64,000 bases of DNA from Neobacillus mesonae (lineage in GTDB: Bacteria > Bacillota > Bacilli > Paenibacillales > Paenibacillaceae). Under the pieces are notes generated by a model. It was given only the letters and a program-made list of their open reading frames with translations, was not told the DNA's origin and searched no databases. Positions 43,561-53,276 of the stretch are shown here, piece by piece. The first letter of the stretch is position 1. Each line of letters opens with the position of its first letter. The stretch is from NCBI GenBank assembly GCA_023715865.1, contig JAMBOW010000001.1, positions 1,116,001-1,180,000 of the forward strand, written 5' to 3'. The translations under genes were made by a program, and so were the position numbers.

Positions 43561-43575
43561 TCGCTTGCCTCTTTT
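43542..43575 (+). terminator. Terminator of the small membrane protein gene
   Basis: Perfect 13-base stem AGGCAAGCGATCA with TGATCGCTTGCCT around 3 bases, followed by CTTTTC. It overlaps the stop codon. Confidence 0.8.
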
Positions 43576-43610
43576 CTCTCGAAATGTATATAACTTTTTT
43601 GAAAAACGCT

Positions 43611-44888
43611 TCATGTCTGCTGATAATTAACGGCAGCCATCAGACATTCCTCACAAAGAAATGCGTAGTAGATCCCTTCACTGTCAGCCACTTGCTCCAT
43701 GTCTATCTGTCCGATAAACATCATCGTCTTGGAGCAGCAAGGACATGATGGATAATCGAAATCCTGAATCCAGGCCGGATGTCCTCCGATCTTGGAGGTG
43801 GGATTATCAAGCATCCAATAAGCCCCATCGTAGGCACTCTTCAGATCTTCAGATAGCCGGATAGCATTCCATGACCATTCTTCATTCAAATCCGGCTCTG
43901 GCAAAAAATCCGGCTCAGTATTATACTCGCTCCAAGAAAAACTCCCATCCAGCTCTACTCTCATAAACACAGTGCCGTAACAGTTACAATGTATACATGC
44001 CGCAATTCTCAATCGCTGACCGGAAAGCTTTATAAATTGAACCAACGGATCTTGTAGATTGATATCAAACATCACCGTTAGTTTGCTATTACACCAAGGA
44101 CAAGTTTGATCATCTGTCTTCAAAGCCATAATTGCCGATTGCACCGATTGATCTTCTTCGATTTCACTGACTTTAAAATGATAGCTTTCAGAATGATACA
44201 GCAGCCTCTTTTGCCCAGCGAAATCCAGTTCCCAACCCGCTTCATGAGAATAAATAGCCGGAGGAACATGTAACTCAGATGCCCAGGAGGGAGGATTCAG
44301 CCGCCACTTTTCAAACAACTGAACGACCTCTTCATCCCCAATCCAGGCCAAGGCAAGCAGCAAATGATTCCGATTATCTGAATCATCAGCCAATTGATGA
44401 ATTAGTTTATCCCGAATAGCTGCATCAGCATCTTTAAAAAGAATGTCTGGATCATACTTACCGTGGTGTAGGAGTGCAGTAAGTCCGCGATCGATCCGGG
44501 AATTACTATAGCACACCAACGACAGTAAAATGTCATCCGCTTGGTCAATGTCTTCATTATTGATCAGAGTAATTGCATAGGTCTCAAGTTGGTCCCTTTC
44601 AGACTCCGAAAGCTGATAATACAGCTCTTGTGCGCTTTTAGGATAAGGCAGATCATTCTCGAGTGGATTGTACTGTCTTGGGGCATGCATAACTTTAAGG
44701 ATTTCTATCGGTTCCACTAAACCAGCATATCGATTTATATCTTTTCTATTTTTTAAGATATAAGCTTCTTTTTCTAAGGAAAGCTTCTTCTGTTGGCATG
44801 GCATACAAATCCCGCCTGTTTTTAGTGCTGTTGCAGGAAGTATCCGGGCTGTGCAGCCAGGGCTTTCACAAGGCAGTCGTTCGGTCAT
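43611..44888 (-). CDS. Uncharacterised zinc-ribbon protein with DUF1963-like C-terminus
   Basis: 425 residues, start supported by AGGAGAGG. An N-terminal zinc ribbon (CESPGCTARILPATALKTGG then CMPC), a helical middle part (about 90-210) and a second Cys pair (CPWC) at about 270 with CIHCNC at about 310 follow. The end, SKIGGHPAWIQDFDYPSCPC, CC and MMFIGQIDMEQ, resembles the metal-rich DUF1963/YwqG pattern. Three or more Cys pairs suggest several structural zinc sites. It is a single cytoplasmic gene; no partner or function can be named. Confidence 0.75.
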   Translation of the reverse strand: MTERLPCESPGCTARILPATALKTGGICMPCQQKKLSLEKEAYILKNRKDINRYAGLVEPIEILKVMHAPRQYNPLENDLPYPKSAQELYYQLSESERDQLETYAITLINNEDIDQADDILLSLVCYSNSRIDRGLTALLHHGKYDPDILFKDADAAIRDKLIHQLADDSDNRNHLLLALAWIGDEEVVQLFEKWRLNPPSWASELHVPPAIYSHEAGWELDFAGQKRLLYHSESYHFKVSEIEEDQSVQSAIMALKTDDQTCPWCNSKLTVMFDINLQDPLVQFIKLSGQRLRIAACIHCNCYGTVFMRVELDGSFSWSEYNTEPDFLPEPDLNEEWSWNAIRLSEDLKSAYDGAYWMLDNPTSKIGGHPAWIQDFDYPSCPCCSKTMMFIGQIDMEQVADSEGIYYAFLCEECLMAAVNYQQT

Positions 44889-45257
44889 CGTATCCTCTCC
44901 TAATATGTATCATTGTAGTTACAATTCTAGCATATTACAGCGCTATACCGCCCGTTAGCATAGCACATAACATACATTACACAAATGAAGTTCGAATAAA
45001 AAAACAGCCGGTTCTATGAACCGACTGCATCTTTTGTTTAATTTGGTAATTATTTTTTCCTAAAAGAGAGTATTCTACTGCATATAAACTTATAAAGAGA
45101 TTTTATCATTTTATCTTTAGTGCAGGACCAGACTGACTGTGCTTTTGAATATTACAATTCAAACCGGTTTTGAATTTAATAATGCTCTTGATTTTGGAGA
45201 ATTTAGAGTTACTTCTTCGGTTTATTCAGATTCATATCTCCTAACTCTGCCCTTCAT
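44889..45257. other. Intergenic region downstream of the GH35 operon
   Basis: No gene is supported. It contains the terminator at 44996-45027 and AT-rich sequence; nothing else is recognised. Confidence 0.4.
44996..45027 (-). terminator. Terminator of the DUF5107-GH35-GH5-like operon
   Basis: CAGCCGGTTC pairs with GAACCGACTG (one G-U) around TAT, followed on the minus strand by seven T. It lies about 230 bases past the last gene. Confidence 0.7.
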
Positions 45258-46541
45258 TTATTTATGTTCTAATATGAATTGGTTCCAGGTGCGCTGCCAA
45301 GCGATATCATCCCAGAATGGATGATGAGGTGCACAATTAGAGCATAGTGTCATTCCCCAGAAACCAAGCGCCATCCCTTTACGTATCGCATATTCTGCAA
45401 TGAATTTGCCGACGGGTCCTTCTTCAAATCCGGCATGCAGCGGAGTATAGCCGACGTACCCTTCACCGATGACAACAGGAAGACTACTATGACGCACCCA
45501 GTCGCTGACTTCCTCAAAGCGGAGATCGGCTTTTTGCAGCATCGCAATTTTATGGGCACTGTATCGCTCGTAGAGAAATAAGTCCCATTTATCCGGGTCC
45601 GACCAGTCATGTAGGTAAATGAGCTTAATGCCAACCGGATTGCCTTCCATTCGCCATTCCTGCCCCTTGGGTAATATCCACTCCGTAAACGGCGGTGCAT
45701 CGTCCCGAAGCAGGGACTGTACAAACTGGTTGGGGAACGGCTTATCATCGTTTAGTCCAGTTAAGTCCATCAGCTCACTCAGCACACCTTTAATGTACAA
45801 ATGAAAATGCGCGACCTGAAGATTGCGGGCGACATAGCTTTTCGGATAGGCTTCGTTCAGCGTGTAGCTGGCTGTTATTAAAATGTCAGGGTGCTGATTG
45901 CGAAGATATCCCACTGCCTCCTCGATATAAGGCTGCATCACTTCCACGAGCTCAGGCGTGTTTGTCTCCGATATCCCTTGGCTGGTGCCAATGGCAGCCA
46001 GCTGGCCAAACTCTACTTCGTTATGCAGCTCCGCATATACAATTTGGCTGCCATAGCCTTCTGCTTTGACGAAACGGATCAGCTGATCCAAGGAAGCGGC
46101 AATTGCCATGAACCGCTCCTCCGGAGGGATCGCCGCCAGTTCGTCCCGAAGCCCGGGATCTGCGAGAAAGCTTGGGCTTTGCTGGTACTCCCATGAGGAA
46201 AGCATAATATAACAATTATGGTCTCTCGCCTGCTTGAATAACTCCAGCAAATGAGCATGCCCATCCAGCTCTGCACCACCGCGGCAATTGTACCAGCGGG
46301 TGCGCTGGCCGACTTTCCCTAGATTGCCGAATTTCAATGGGCCAGGACGCTTTCCTTCACCCGAGAATAACATAAACGGCATAGCACAGATCCTTATCGT
46401 GTTATATCCTCGCTCTACTGCCTCTTTAAACCGAGCACCCAAGTCACTGTACGGCTCCCCCGGAAGTGTCATCGTATACCAAGAAAAATCCCACATCGTT
46501 ATCGTCAATTTACGGGGCAAAGCTTTCATCATCTCGTTCAT
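45258..46541 (-). CDS. Cellulase-like (GH5-type barrel) glycoside hydrolase
   Basis: 427 residues, a TIM barrel with the clan A layout: the acid/base in VYAELHNEVEFGQL (Asn-Glu pair) and the nucleophile in LPVVIGEGYVGYTP. The start KLTITMWDFSWYTMTLPGEP and GFWGMTLCSNCAPHHPFW are typical of the cellulase-like family (PF12876-like) rather than of secreted GH5 cellulases. No signal peptide. The start overlaps the GH35 stop codon as ATGA, so translation is coupled. Third gene of the operon; it probably cleaves another linkage in the same imported oligosaccharide. Confidence 0.82.
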   Translation of the reverse strand: MNEMMKALPRKLTITMWDFSWYTMTLPGEPYSDLGARFKEAVERGYNTIRICAMPFMLFSGEGKRPGPLKFGNLGKVGQRTRWYNCRGGAELDGHAHLLELFKQARDHNCYIMLSSWEYQQSPSFLADPGLRDELAAIPPEERFMAIAASLDQLIRFVKAEGYGSQIVYAELHNEVEFGQLAAIGTSQGISETNTPELVEVMQPYIEEAVGYLRNQHPDILITASYTLNEAYPKSYVARNLQVAHFHLYIKGVLSELMDLTGLNDDKPFPNQFVQSLLRDDAPPFTEWILPKGQEWRMEGNPVGIKLIYLHDWSDPDKWDLFLYERYSAHKIAMLQKADLRFEEVSDWVRHSSLPVVIGEGYVGYTPLHAGFEEGPVGKFIAEYAIRKGMALGFWGMTLCSNCAPHHPFWDDIAWQRTWNQFILEHK

Positions 46542-48850
46542 ACCGGCATCACGCTAAGAGCGACCTCATAATGAGGTATGGCCTCAATTCGGTTAAATTC
46601 AGCAATTTCCCGGCCTTCGAACCGTTCCACCAGCGCCTGGTTAACAAAGGTATGAACCGTACCTTGACGTAAAGGCGTTATCGACAGCGTCAGAGATTCG
46701 TCCTCCAGTTCGTTCCGAAACTGCTTTAAACCAATCGGCCATGCTTCTCCGTAATGGATATGGTCTGTAAGCAGCTCGCCCTTCAAATACGCAGCAGCAA
46801 CATCGCCGCTGTAATTAATGGACAGGAATACGTCTCCGATCTGCTCGGGCCATTCGGTGGCTATTTTTAATACAGCATGTTTGTCGGACAAATAAGCGAT
46901 CTCAACAGATGGAAGATAAGATGATACGTTAAGCTCGTAGAAGTCAAAACTGCCCAGTGAGGAAGCCTTAAGAGAACCAACAGTTGAATGCAGCTTGGAC
47001 GCTATAGGAGGATAGACGGCAATCTGACAGCTCTCTACTCCTTCAGAGGTGCAGACAAGACGCTCGTCTCTTGCATACAGATGACTGCTGCTGACGACGA
47101 TTCTCTCTTGTCCCCACAGCTCGAGCTTATACGTCTGCAGTGCTTCTTCCCTGGAAAATACAACAATTTTAACGTTTTCTCCATTCGGCTTCCGCACGTC
47201 AATCGTGTATTCCTTGCCTACGGCAGGCTTTACAATCCAAACCGACTCTGCTTCTATTACTCGACCCCCTTCTGCGTGTATTTCAGCCGCTGTCCGTTTA
47301 TCCAGCACCAGCTCCGGCTCGATATGATCCAGCGCTTGAAAGACAACCAACGGAACGTCTCCTATTTCAAGCTTTGTCAGTGGCTGCACAGTAGCAGTTA
47401 CAATATCGATGTTACTTATGGTCATATTGAACGGCAGGACAGCGCCCATTCCCCCTTTCATCGTTAGGGTTCCTTCTCGCGGAAATGCAGCGATTCCTTT
47501 GCCTGTATCAAGCTCGATGCGGATATCGTGATGATCCATCATATCAACATGGTCTTGAAAATTGTTTAGAAATAGAAAGCCGCTGCCGTCCTGCTGACGA
47601 ACACACCAGCGGATCGTTTCCGTGTCCACTGGGTCGATCTCGGATTGTCCAGGCGGCAGCTGAGTTCCAAGCGGCGCGATAGTTCCTCCAAAAGCGTCCA
47701 GCATAAGAGCAATCGATCGGATGCGGTCATATGATTCACCCACTCTGCCAAATTCGCCAAGCGGGGATTGATAGTCATAAGTAATTTTAGGAAGCCCTTG
47801 TTCATTTAAATAGGTATGTTTACCCTTTGGATTGGAACCGCCGTGATACATATAATAGCCAAGGATATTGCTTCCGCTTGCCAGCTTGACGAGCGTCATC
47901 GCCTCTACACTGCCTGGTGAAACATTGGGCCGGGCCGTATAGCTCACCTGCATCCCGCCTGCCATTTCGCAATAAGCAACCGGATATTGCAGTGTATCAT
48001 AGCCCACAGGTTCCATCGGCTTCATATGCAAATCACGATAAATATATTCTCGGCTCGGCGGCTGATCTGGAATCCACGGCGTATACGCATAGCCTGCAAG
48101 CATCGGCAGCGTTCCATTCTCTGGAACCGCTGCATTGCCCCAAGCTGTCGCTGTGAAGAACATCGGCTTCATTCCTGATTCCTCTGCCAGCCGGCGGAGC
48201 TCATCCAAATGCTTGTTGCCTTCTTTACCGGCAGTAAAAAACACACCTGTTTTGTAGCCCCATGCGTCAAGCGGGGCACCTGCATGCATGTATTCATTTT
48301 CAAGCTGGATCCCGATAATCGGTCCGCCCTCTTGGAACAGAGTGCCTTTCACCTGCTTTGCGATTTCTCTGTAGAGTTTGCGGGCAAGCGCTAAATACTC
48401 GGGATCATTAGAACGAATCTCAATCGGCTTGCGGAACACCCAATCCGGAATGCCCCCATTGCGCACCTCGCCATGGCAGAATGGACCAATCCGCAGAACA
48501 AGCGGGATTTCGACCTTCGCACACAAGTCAATGAAATGGCGGAGGTTACGCTGACCGCCCCATTCGAAGACACCTTCTTCTTCCTCATGATAATTCCAGA
48601 ACACATAAGTTGCGATAATATTGACTCCGCCTGCCTTCATTTTAAGCAGCTCTTCCTCCCAATGGAGGGGAGAGAAACGCGAGAAATGAAACTCCCCCAC
48701 CACAGGAATGAAAGGTTGTCCGTCTTTCGTCATGTAGTAATTCGTAAATCCATAGCTTACACCCTTTGGATTTATCGCCTTGCAATCCCCCAGCTTACCC
48801 GGATGTATAACCTTGTTCTCAGAGTTTAGTTTCATTGTCAGCAGCTTCAT
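46538..48850 (-). CDS. Beta-galactosidase-like glycoside hydrolase family 35
   Basis: 770 residues. The barrel has PVVGEFHFSRFSPLHWEEEL, NIIATYVFWNYHEEEEGVFE, LRIGPFCHGEVRNGGIPDW and the acid/base glutamate in IIGIQLENEY; a glutamate in VAYCEMAGGMQVSY fits the nucleophile position. C-terminal beta domains follow. ATG 48850 with GGGAGGGG 7 bases upstream; the longer frame overlaps the preceding gene. No signal peptide. It starts 4 bases after the DUF5107-TPR gene and overlaps the next gene, so the three are co-transcribed. Substrate probably a beta-galactoside, but GH35 also covers glucosaminidases. Confidence 0.9.
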   Translation of the reverse strand: MKLLTMKLNSENKVIHPGKLGDCKAINPKGVSYGFTNYYMTKDGQPFIPVVGEFHFSRFSPLHWEEELLKMKAGGVNIIATYVFWNYHEEEEGVFEWGGQRNLRHFIDLCAKVEIPLVLRIGPFCHGEVRNGGIPDWVFRKPIEIRSNDPEYLALARKLYREIAKQVKGTLFQEGGPIIGIQLENEYMHAGAPLDAWGYKTGVFFTAGKEGNKHLDELRRLAEESGMKPMFFTATAWGNAAVPENGTLPMLAGYAYTPWIPDQPPSREYIYRDLHMKPMEPVGYDTLQYPVAYCEMAGGMQVSYTARPNVSPGSVEAMTLVKLASGSNILGYYMYHGGSNPKGKHTYLNEQGLPKITYDYQSPLGEFGRVGESYDRIRSIALMLDAFGGTIAPLGTQLPPGQSEIDPVDTETIRWCVRQQDGSGFLFLNNFQDHVDMMDHHDIRIELDTGKGIAAFPREGTLTMKGGMGAVLPFNMTISNIDIVTATVQPLTKLEIGDVPLVVFQALDHIEPELVLDKRTAAEIHAEGGRVIEAESVWIVKPAVGKEYTIDVRKPNGENVKIVVFSREEALQTYKLELWGQERIVVSSSHLYARDERLVCTSEGVESCQIAVYPPIASKLHSTVGSLKASSLGSFDFYELNVSSYLPSVEIAYLSDKHAVLKIATEWPEQIGDVFLSINYSGDVAAAYLKGELLTDHIHYGEAWPIGLKQFRNELEDESLTLSITPLRQGTVHTFVNQALVERFEGREIAEFNRIEAIPHYEVALSVMPV

Positions 48851-48854
48851 CTTT

Positions 48855-51800
48855 TTACCCCTCCCTATGAATAATTGCACCTTGATGATTAGGATCCAGC
48901 TCAAGCACTTTCCGGAACTGCTCGGAAGCTTCCGCTGCCCTCTCCATGCCTAGCAAGCCTAAAGCCATCATATATCTGCAATGAACAACATTGCGCCGGT
49001 TTAAATCATCTTCAAAGACGAGAAAATCAGGCAGCGACACAGCAAAATAATCAATTTTCACATCATCAAATAAATGCTTCTCTGCGTAATCGATCAGCTT
49101 GTTGAATCGCCTTCCAGCTTCTTTGGCGTTTTCGAGCTTTTTCCAAGCGAGGCCTTGATAATAGATCATCTCAGGAGGCTGATCGTTGTAATATACCGCA
49201 CTGGCCGGTTCATCGAGCCCGTGTGATGCAGCAGCGAATGCTTCCTTCGCTTCCTTGCTTAAGCCGAGCGCAGCATATGCACAGCCCAAGTAATAGTAAA
49301 TATGATTTTCTTGCGTACCCGTTAGTTTTCCTTCTCCCAAGTGAATGGGATAAACTGTTGCCTCATGCAGCCCTTCAATAGCTTGTTTGTATCGGCCTTC
49401 AGCCAGAGCCTTTTTCGCCAGCTCCACTTTAGCCAGTACATATTGCCCGGTCACTTTGCCTTCGCCGCCTTCCCACGGATGGAATATACGTTCAGCCAGC
49501 AGCCGTAATGCCTCTTCATGCCGCTTGACTGTATTGTGGAGCGTCACGTATTCCAAGTACAAATCATCTCGCTCGCCGACTAGATCAGCATGTCCTTCCA
49601 ATAGCTTCAGCCTTTTCTCAGGAGTAAAATCCAGCTTTTTATGCAGCTGGTCGAGCTCGTATAACACGCGCGAATCGGTAGGGCTGCAGGATAAAGCCGC
49701 CTCAAGCGAGGCAAGCGCCTCATCCCGATTATTCTGCTTGTTGTAGTAAGCCAGAGCCAAATTCCGGTGCACGACAGAATAGCTGTCGTCCAGCTTCCGT
49801 GACATTTCCCAGCTTACAATCGCATCCCCATGGCGTTTTTTATCATACAGCAGATTACCCAAATAATAATAAGCTTTGGAGTCTGCTGGGCTCGCTTTGA
49901 CGGCGAGTGTCAGTACATCCAGATCAAACAGGCTGTTTGGGAAGCAATAGTCCGGATCCGAGTCTTTTGCAGCTGCGAGCGCCAGCTTCATCTCTTCTTC
50001 CAGTGCAAGCTTTCCGCAGAAATAAGCTTTTGCATAATGTACCATTGGATACCTTGCTGCCCTCTCCGGCGCTTCGTTCACTACAGCAGCCGCGTCTGCA
50101 TATAGTCCAGCCGCCGCGTAATCAGATGCCAGAGCCAAATAGTTATGTGCCTCATCCCGTAGAAGAACAGTGAACTCTTGTTTGACGGCTGCTGCCTCGT
50201 CATTGCGGTCAAGTGCTGCAAGCGAAAGCGACTTCTCGTAGTAAGCACCAAAATCAGCGATATCGATGGCGACCGTGCTGTCTGACCATAGGACTGCAGC
50301 TTCATACTGTCCCAGCTTACGCAGCAAGGCAGCTTTTAAGTTACGAGCTTTGAAATTGTGTGTGTTGCGCACAAGGGAACGCTCAACAAGTTCCAGCGCC
50401 TCGGCGAATCGCCCTTCCTCCGATGAAATTTGAGCAAGCGAGAAATAGCCGCTGTCCTGCCAGGCGACAGACCATACCGATTTGTAGAAGGCGGCAAATG
50501 ACTCCTGCAAACGCCCCTGTGCTTTAAGCGATACACCGAGCTGATAATACGCTTCGCTATCGTAAGGATTCGGGTTAGTCCTTGTGAGTGATTTAATGGC
50601 TTTGCGAAAGTGCTGCTCGCTTTTTTCGTATAACCCTCTGCGGAACAGCAGCGTTCCGTGGGCGACATTCATGCGAATGTCGTTGTCATCACGCTTCAAG
50701 CCCTCCAAATAGTAAGCTTCAGGCTCGAACGTAGCGTGACGGTATTGCTCAAGATGCAGTCCTGCCAAATACAGCTGCTCGTTAGTCTTCAGCTCCTGCG
50801 GCTCTGGAAGCGCTTTAGCAGCATCCGGTATTTGTTCCAGTTCAGGCTTTTTAGGCTGGTAAGCAATAAGTAAACGCCCAGTAGAATCCGAAACTGTCAC
50901 GCGCAGCTCGTAATCTTCATCATTTTCGTAAACCGGTACTTCTTTCATATATGTCATGGCTGGTGATAGGTCAGCCTCTTCTTGCAAATACGTTTGGTTA
51001 TTGCTGCTCAGCTCGATGATCGCACCCTTCAAAGCTGAAGTAGCGTATACCTGCACAGTCGCCGTTCCTTTGACCCGGTTGGTCTCCAAATTGACGGCTG
51101 CGTGAATGGAAGCATTTTTGACTACCCCGATATGTTTGTAAGGCATGAAATATTGAGTGAACGATTTCTCCTCATACGGCGCTAGCCAGGTAAAGTCCGG
51201 CTGGTTGTCTGTATACACGCCAGTCATCAGTTCAATATACGGACCGTCCTCATCTGTAAGGTTGCGATCCCACGCTTGACCGAATTCACCGTTACCCCAT
51301 GTCCACTGTTTTTTGCCGGGTGAAATATGATGATTGGCTACATGAAGCAAACCTGCCTTTAAACGGTGATCGTATCCTCCAATGAAATCATAATCGGATT
51401 TGTATGCCATATATGAGGTCGGAACCGGAATGTTCTTATACCGGGAAATGTCTACACCTTCCGAGTAGTCCATTTTGTAATAGGTACCCGTTGCGATGGG
51501 AAATCGTGAGACGTCCCGCTTGCCATGATCAAATACGGCGCTGACGTCAGGCGGGAATATGGACTGTGTATAGTCGTTAACTGCTACCGCTGGATTGGCC
51601 CACCAGAGAAAGGTTTGCGGTTCGCTTGTCCGGTTGTATAGGCTGGCTTTAATCTCGATATAGGCTTTGTCCGAATATAACGTAAATCCTGTCGTAACCT
51701 TCGTCCCATACATTCGGTCGATTTCACTAACCCATGCCGTTGCTCTGCCGTTTATCTCCTCCAGCTTCGATTCCACCGCTCCAAATGTATTCGGACGATG

Positions 51801-52178
51801 ATGCTGCGGCCAGTTGAACTCAATTCCACCCGAGATCCATGGTCCCGTAAGTCCTACTAATGCGGGCTTAATTACCTGATTATAGTAAACAAAATCATAA
51901 TTGTTCGTTTTGTCCAGGGCACGGTAAATCCTACCACCGAGCTCCGGCATAATTTCAATGCGCAAATAATCATTTTCCAAAATGATCATGCGGTAGTCCT
52001 GCATTTTCTTCTCATTTTTAATCTTGTCGATGACGGGATGCGGATAAACACGTCCAGAGCTGCCTTGATAGACACGCTTCTCAAGGAACATCGGATTCTT
52101 ATCTGGTTTGCCAACACCATATGTAGGAATTTGAACGACCTCTTCCCTTACGGTTGCTTTGGACAAATGATCTGTCAA
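48855..52178 (-). CDS. DUF5107 domain protein with tetratricopeptide repeats
   Basis: 1,107 residues from a TTG with GGAG 8 bases upstream. The N-terminal DUF5107 region (about 40-355) is a galactose-mutarotase-like beta sandwich: RIEIMPELGGRIYRALDKTN, GPWISGGIEFNWPQHHRPNT, FLWWANPAVAVND and QAWDRNLTDEDGPYIELMTG. A beta linker (about 370-450) leads into about ten TPR units to the end (for example AYYQLGVSLKAQGRLQESFA and AYYYLGNLLYDKKRHGDAI). First gene of an operon with GH35 and a GH5-like enzyme, facing an AraC gene. DUF5107 has no agreed activity; carbohydrate binding or processing is inferred. Confidence 0.85.
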   Translation of the reverse strand: MTDHLSKATVREEVVQIPTYGVGKPDKNPMFLEKRVYQGSSGRVYPHPVIDKIKNEKKMQDYRMIILENDYLRIEIMPELGGRIYRALDKTNNYDFVYYNQVIKPALVGLTGPWISGGIEFNWPQHHRPNTFGAVESKLEEINGRATAWVSEIDRMYGTKVTTGFTLYSDKAYIEIKASLYNRTSEPQTFLWWANPAVAVNDYTQSIFPPDVSAVFDHGKRDVSRFPIATGTYYKMDYSEGVDISRYKNIPVPTSYMAYKSDYDFIGGYDHRLKAGLLHVANHHISPGKKQWTWGNGEFGQAWDRNLTDEDGPYIELMTGVYTDNQPDFTWLAPYEEKSFTQYFMPYKHIGVVKNASIHAAVNLETNRVKGTATVQVYATSALKGAIIELSSNNQTYLQEEADLSPAMTYMKEVPVYENDEDYELRVTVSDSTGRLLIAYQPKKPELEQIPDAAKALPEPQELKTNEQLYLAGLHLEQYRHATFEPEAYYLEGLKRDDNDIRMNVAHGTLLFRRGLYEKSEQHFRKAIKSLTRTNPNPYDSEAYYQLGVSLKAQGRLQESFAAFYKSVWSVAWQDSGYFSLAQISSEEGRFAEALELVERSLVRNTHNFKARNLKAALLRKLGQYEAAVLWSDSTVAIDIADFGAYYEKSLSLAALDRNDEAAAVKQEFTVLLRDEAHNYLALASDYAAAGLYADAAAVVNEAPERAARYPMVHYAKAYFCGKLALEEEMKLALAAAKDSDPDYCFPNSLFDLDVLTLAVKASPADSKAYYYLGNLLYDKKRHGDAIVSWEMSRKLDDSYSVVHRNLALAYYNKQNNRDEALASLEAALSCSPTDSRVLYELDQLHKKLDFTPEKRLKLLEGHADLVGERDDLYLEYVTLHNTVKRHEEALRLLAERIFHPWEGGEGKVTGQYVLAKVELAKKALAEGRYKQAIEGLHEATVYPIHLGEGKLTGTQENHIYYYLGCAYAALGLSKEAKEAFAAASHGLDEPASAVYYNDQPPEMIYYQGLAWKKLENAKEAGRRFNKLIDYAEKHLFDDVKIDYFAVSLPDFLVFEDDLNRRNVVHCRYMMALGLLGMERAAEASEQFRKVLELDPNHQGAIIHREG

Positions 52179-52320
52179 CCTATTCACTCCTTTTTTCAAA
52201 CCGAGGTTATTTAAAGTTTACAAGGTTCGAAGTACGGGAACAATTGACAATTCTCTGTTTATGATGGACTATATTCTTATTTAACTTCATTAAAATTCCC
52301 ATATCAAAGGAATGGATTCG

Positions 52321-53226
52321 ATGAATAAAAAGGCGGTCAATGATAAAAAAATACAGGGGTTCGATCTAGAAAAGCTGTATGTCTTACCCCCATACGTATT
52401 GGACGAGCTTCGCACGCTCCCTTTAACGAAAGACGTTTATATTACGGACATCGGATGCTTCCCAACAGCAAGGCATCATTATCGGGAACGGCCGAAAGGC
52501 TGTGAGGCTCATATTCTTATCTATTGCAGTAAAGGAAGTGGCTTTATTCAGACGGGGAACAAGGATAGAGTAATGCTTACTGAGCAAAGCTTTGCTTACA
52601 TACCTGCCGGCGTTCCTCATGTTTACAGCGCGGACGAAGACGATCCATGGACGATCTACTGGCTGCACATTCAAGGAGCTCAAGCTGCAGAATTTATCAG
52701 GCTATTCGCTGCTGTCGATACACCCATCCAGCTTATGGCAGCAGATGAACAGAAGCTGCTCGAGCTGTTTCACCAGTGCTATGACCTGTTATTGTCCAAA
52801 TCATATTCCGAAATTCACCTTGTACATGTATCACAATCGGTTCAATATATGCTCAGCCTTCTGTTAACCGCAGCAGCACGTAAATATGACACGAATAAAT
52901 TACAAGGACATGTGGAGATAGCAATCCGCTACATGAATGAGCATTTGGAATCACAGGCGGTTACACTTGAACAAATTGCTCGTTATACTAAGGTGTCCAA
53001 GCAGCATTTGAACTATATATTTAAGCAATCCACAGGGTACTCTCCGGTCGATTATTATTTGCGAATGAAAATGCAAAGGGCAGGCCAGCTGCTCGACTTA
53101 ACTGATCGTTCTATTAAGGAAATTAGCGCTTTGCTTGGCTTCAAGGACCCTTATTATTTCTCCAGGCTGTTTAAGAAATTAATGGGCAGCCCTCCGTCTG
53201 GTTACCGGCAAAAACTAAAAGGATAA
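52321..53226 (+). CDS. AraC family regulator of the DUF5107-GH35 operon
   Basis: 301 residues. Cupin region RPKGCEAHILIYCSKGSGFI and QSFAYIPAGVPHVYSADEDD; C-terminal helix-turn-helices VTLEQIARYTKVSKQHLNYI and SIKEISALLGFKDPYYFSRL, closing with the family's GSPPSGYRQK. ATG 52321 is nine bases after AAAGGA; an ATG 9 bases upstream is an alternative. The 142-base divergent region to the DUF5107 gene should hold its binding sites; the sugar signal is unknown. Confidence 0.9.
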   Translation: MNKKAVNDKKIQGFDLEKLYVLPPYVLDELRTLPLTKDVYITDIGCFPTARHHYRERPKGCEAHILIYCSKGSGFIQTGNKDRVMLTEQSFAYIPAGVPHVYSADEDDPWTIYWLHIQGAQAAEFIRLFAAVDTPIQLMAADEQKLLELFHQCYDLLLSKSYSEIHLVHVSQSVQYMLSLLLTAAARKYDTNKLQGHVEIAIRYMNEHLESQAVTLEQIARYTKVSKQHLNYIFKQSTGYSPVDYYLRMKMQRAGQLLDLTDRSIKEISALLGFKDPYYFSRLFKKLMGSPPSGYRQKLKG

Positions 53227-53276
53227 ATCCAAACTACCTAAGAGTATAGTGGTGATCCGGCCCGTTATCATTTGTT

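Noticed and set aside
46988..47467. 159-residue plus-strand frame inside the GH35 gene
   Set aside because: Antisense shadow; the minus-strand protein is clearly conserved.
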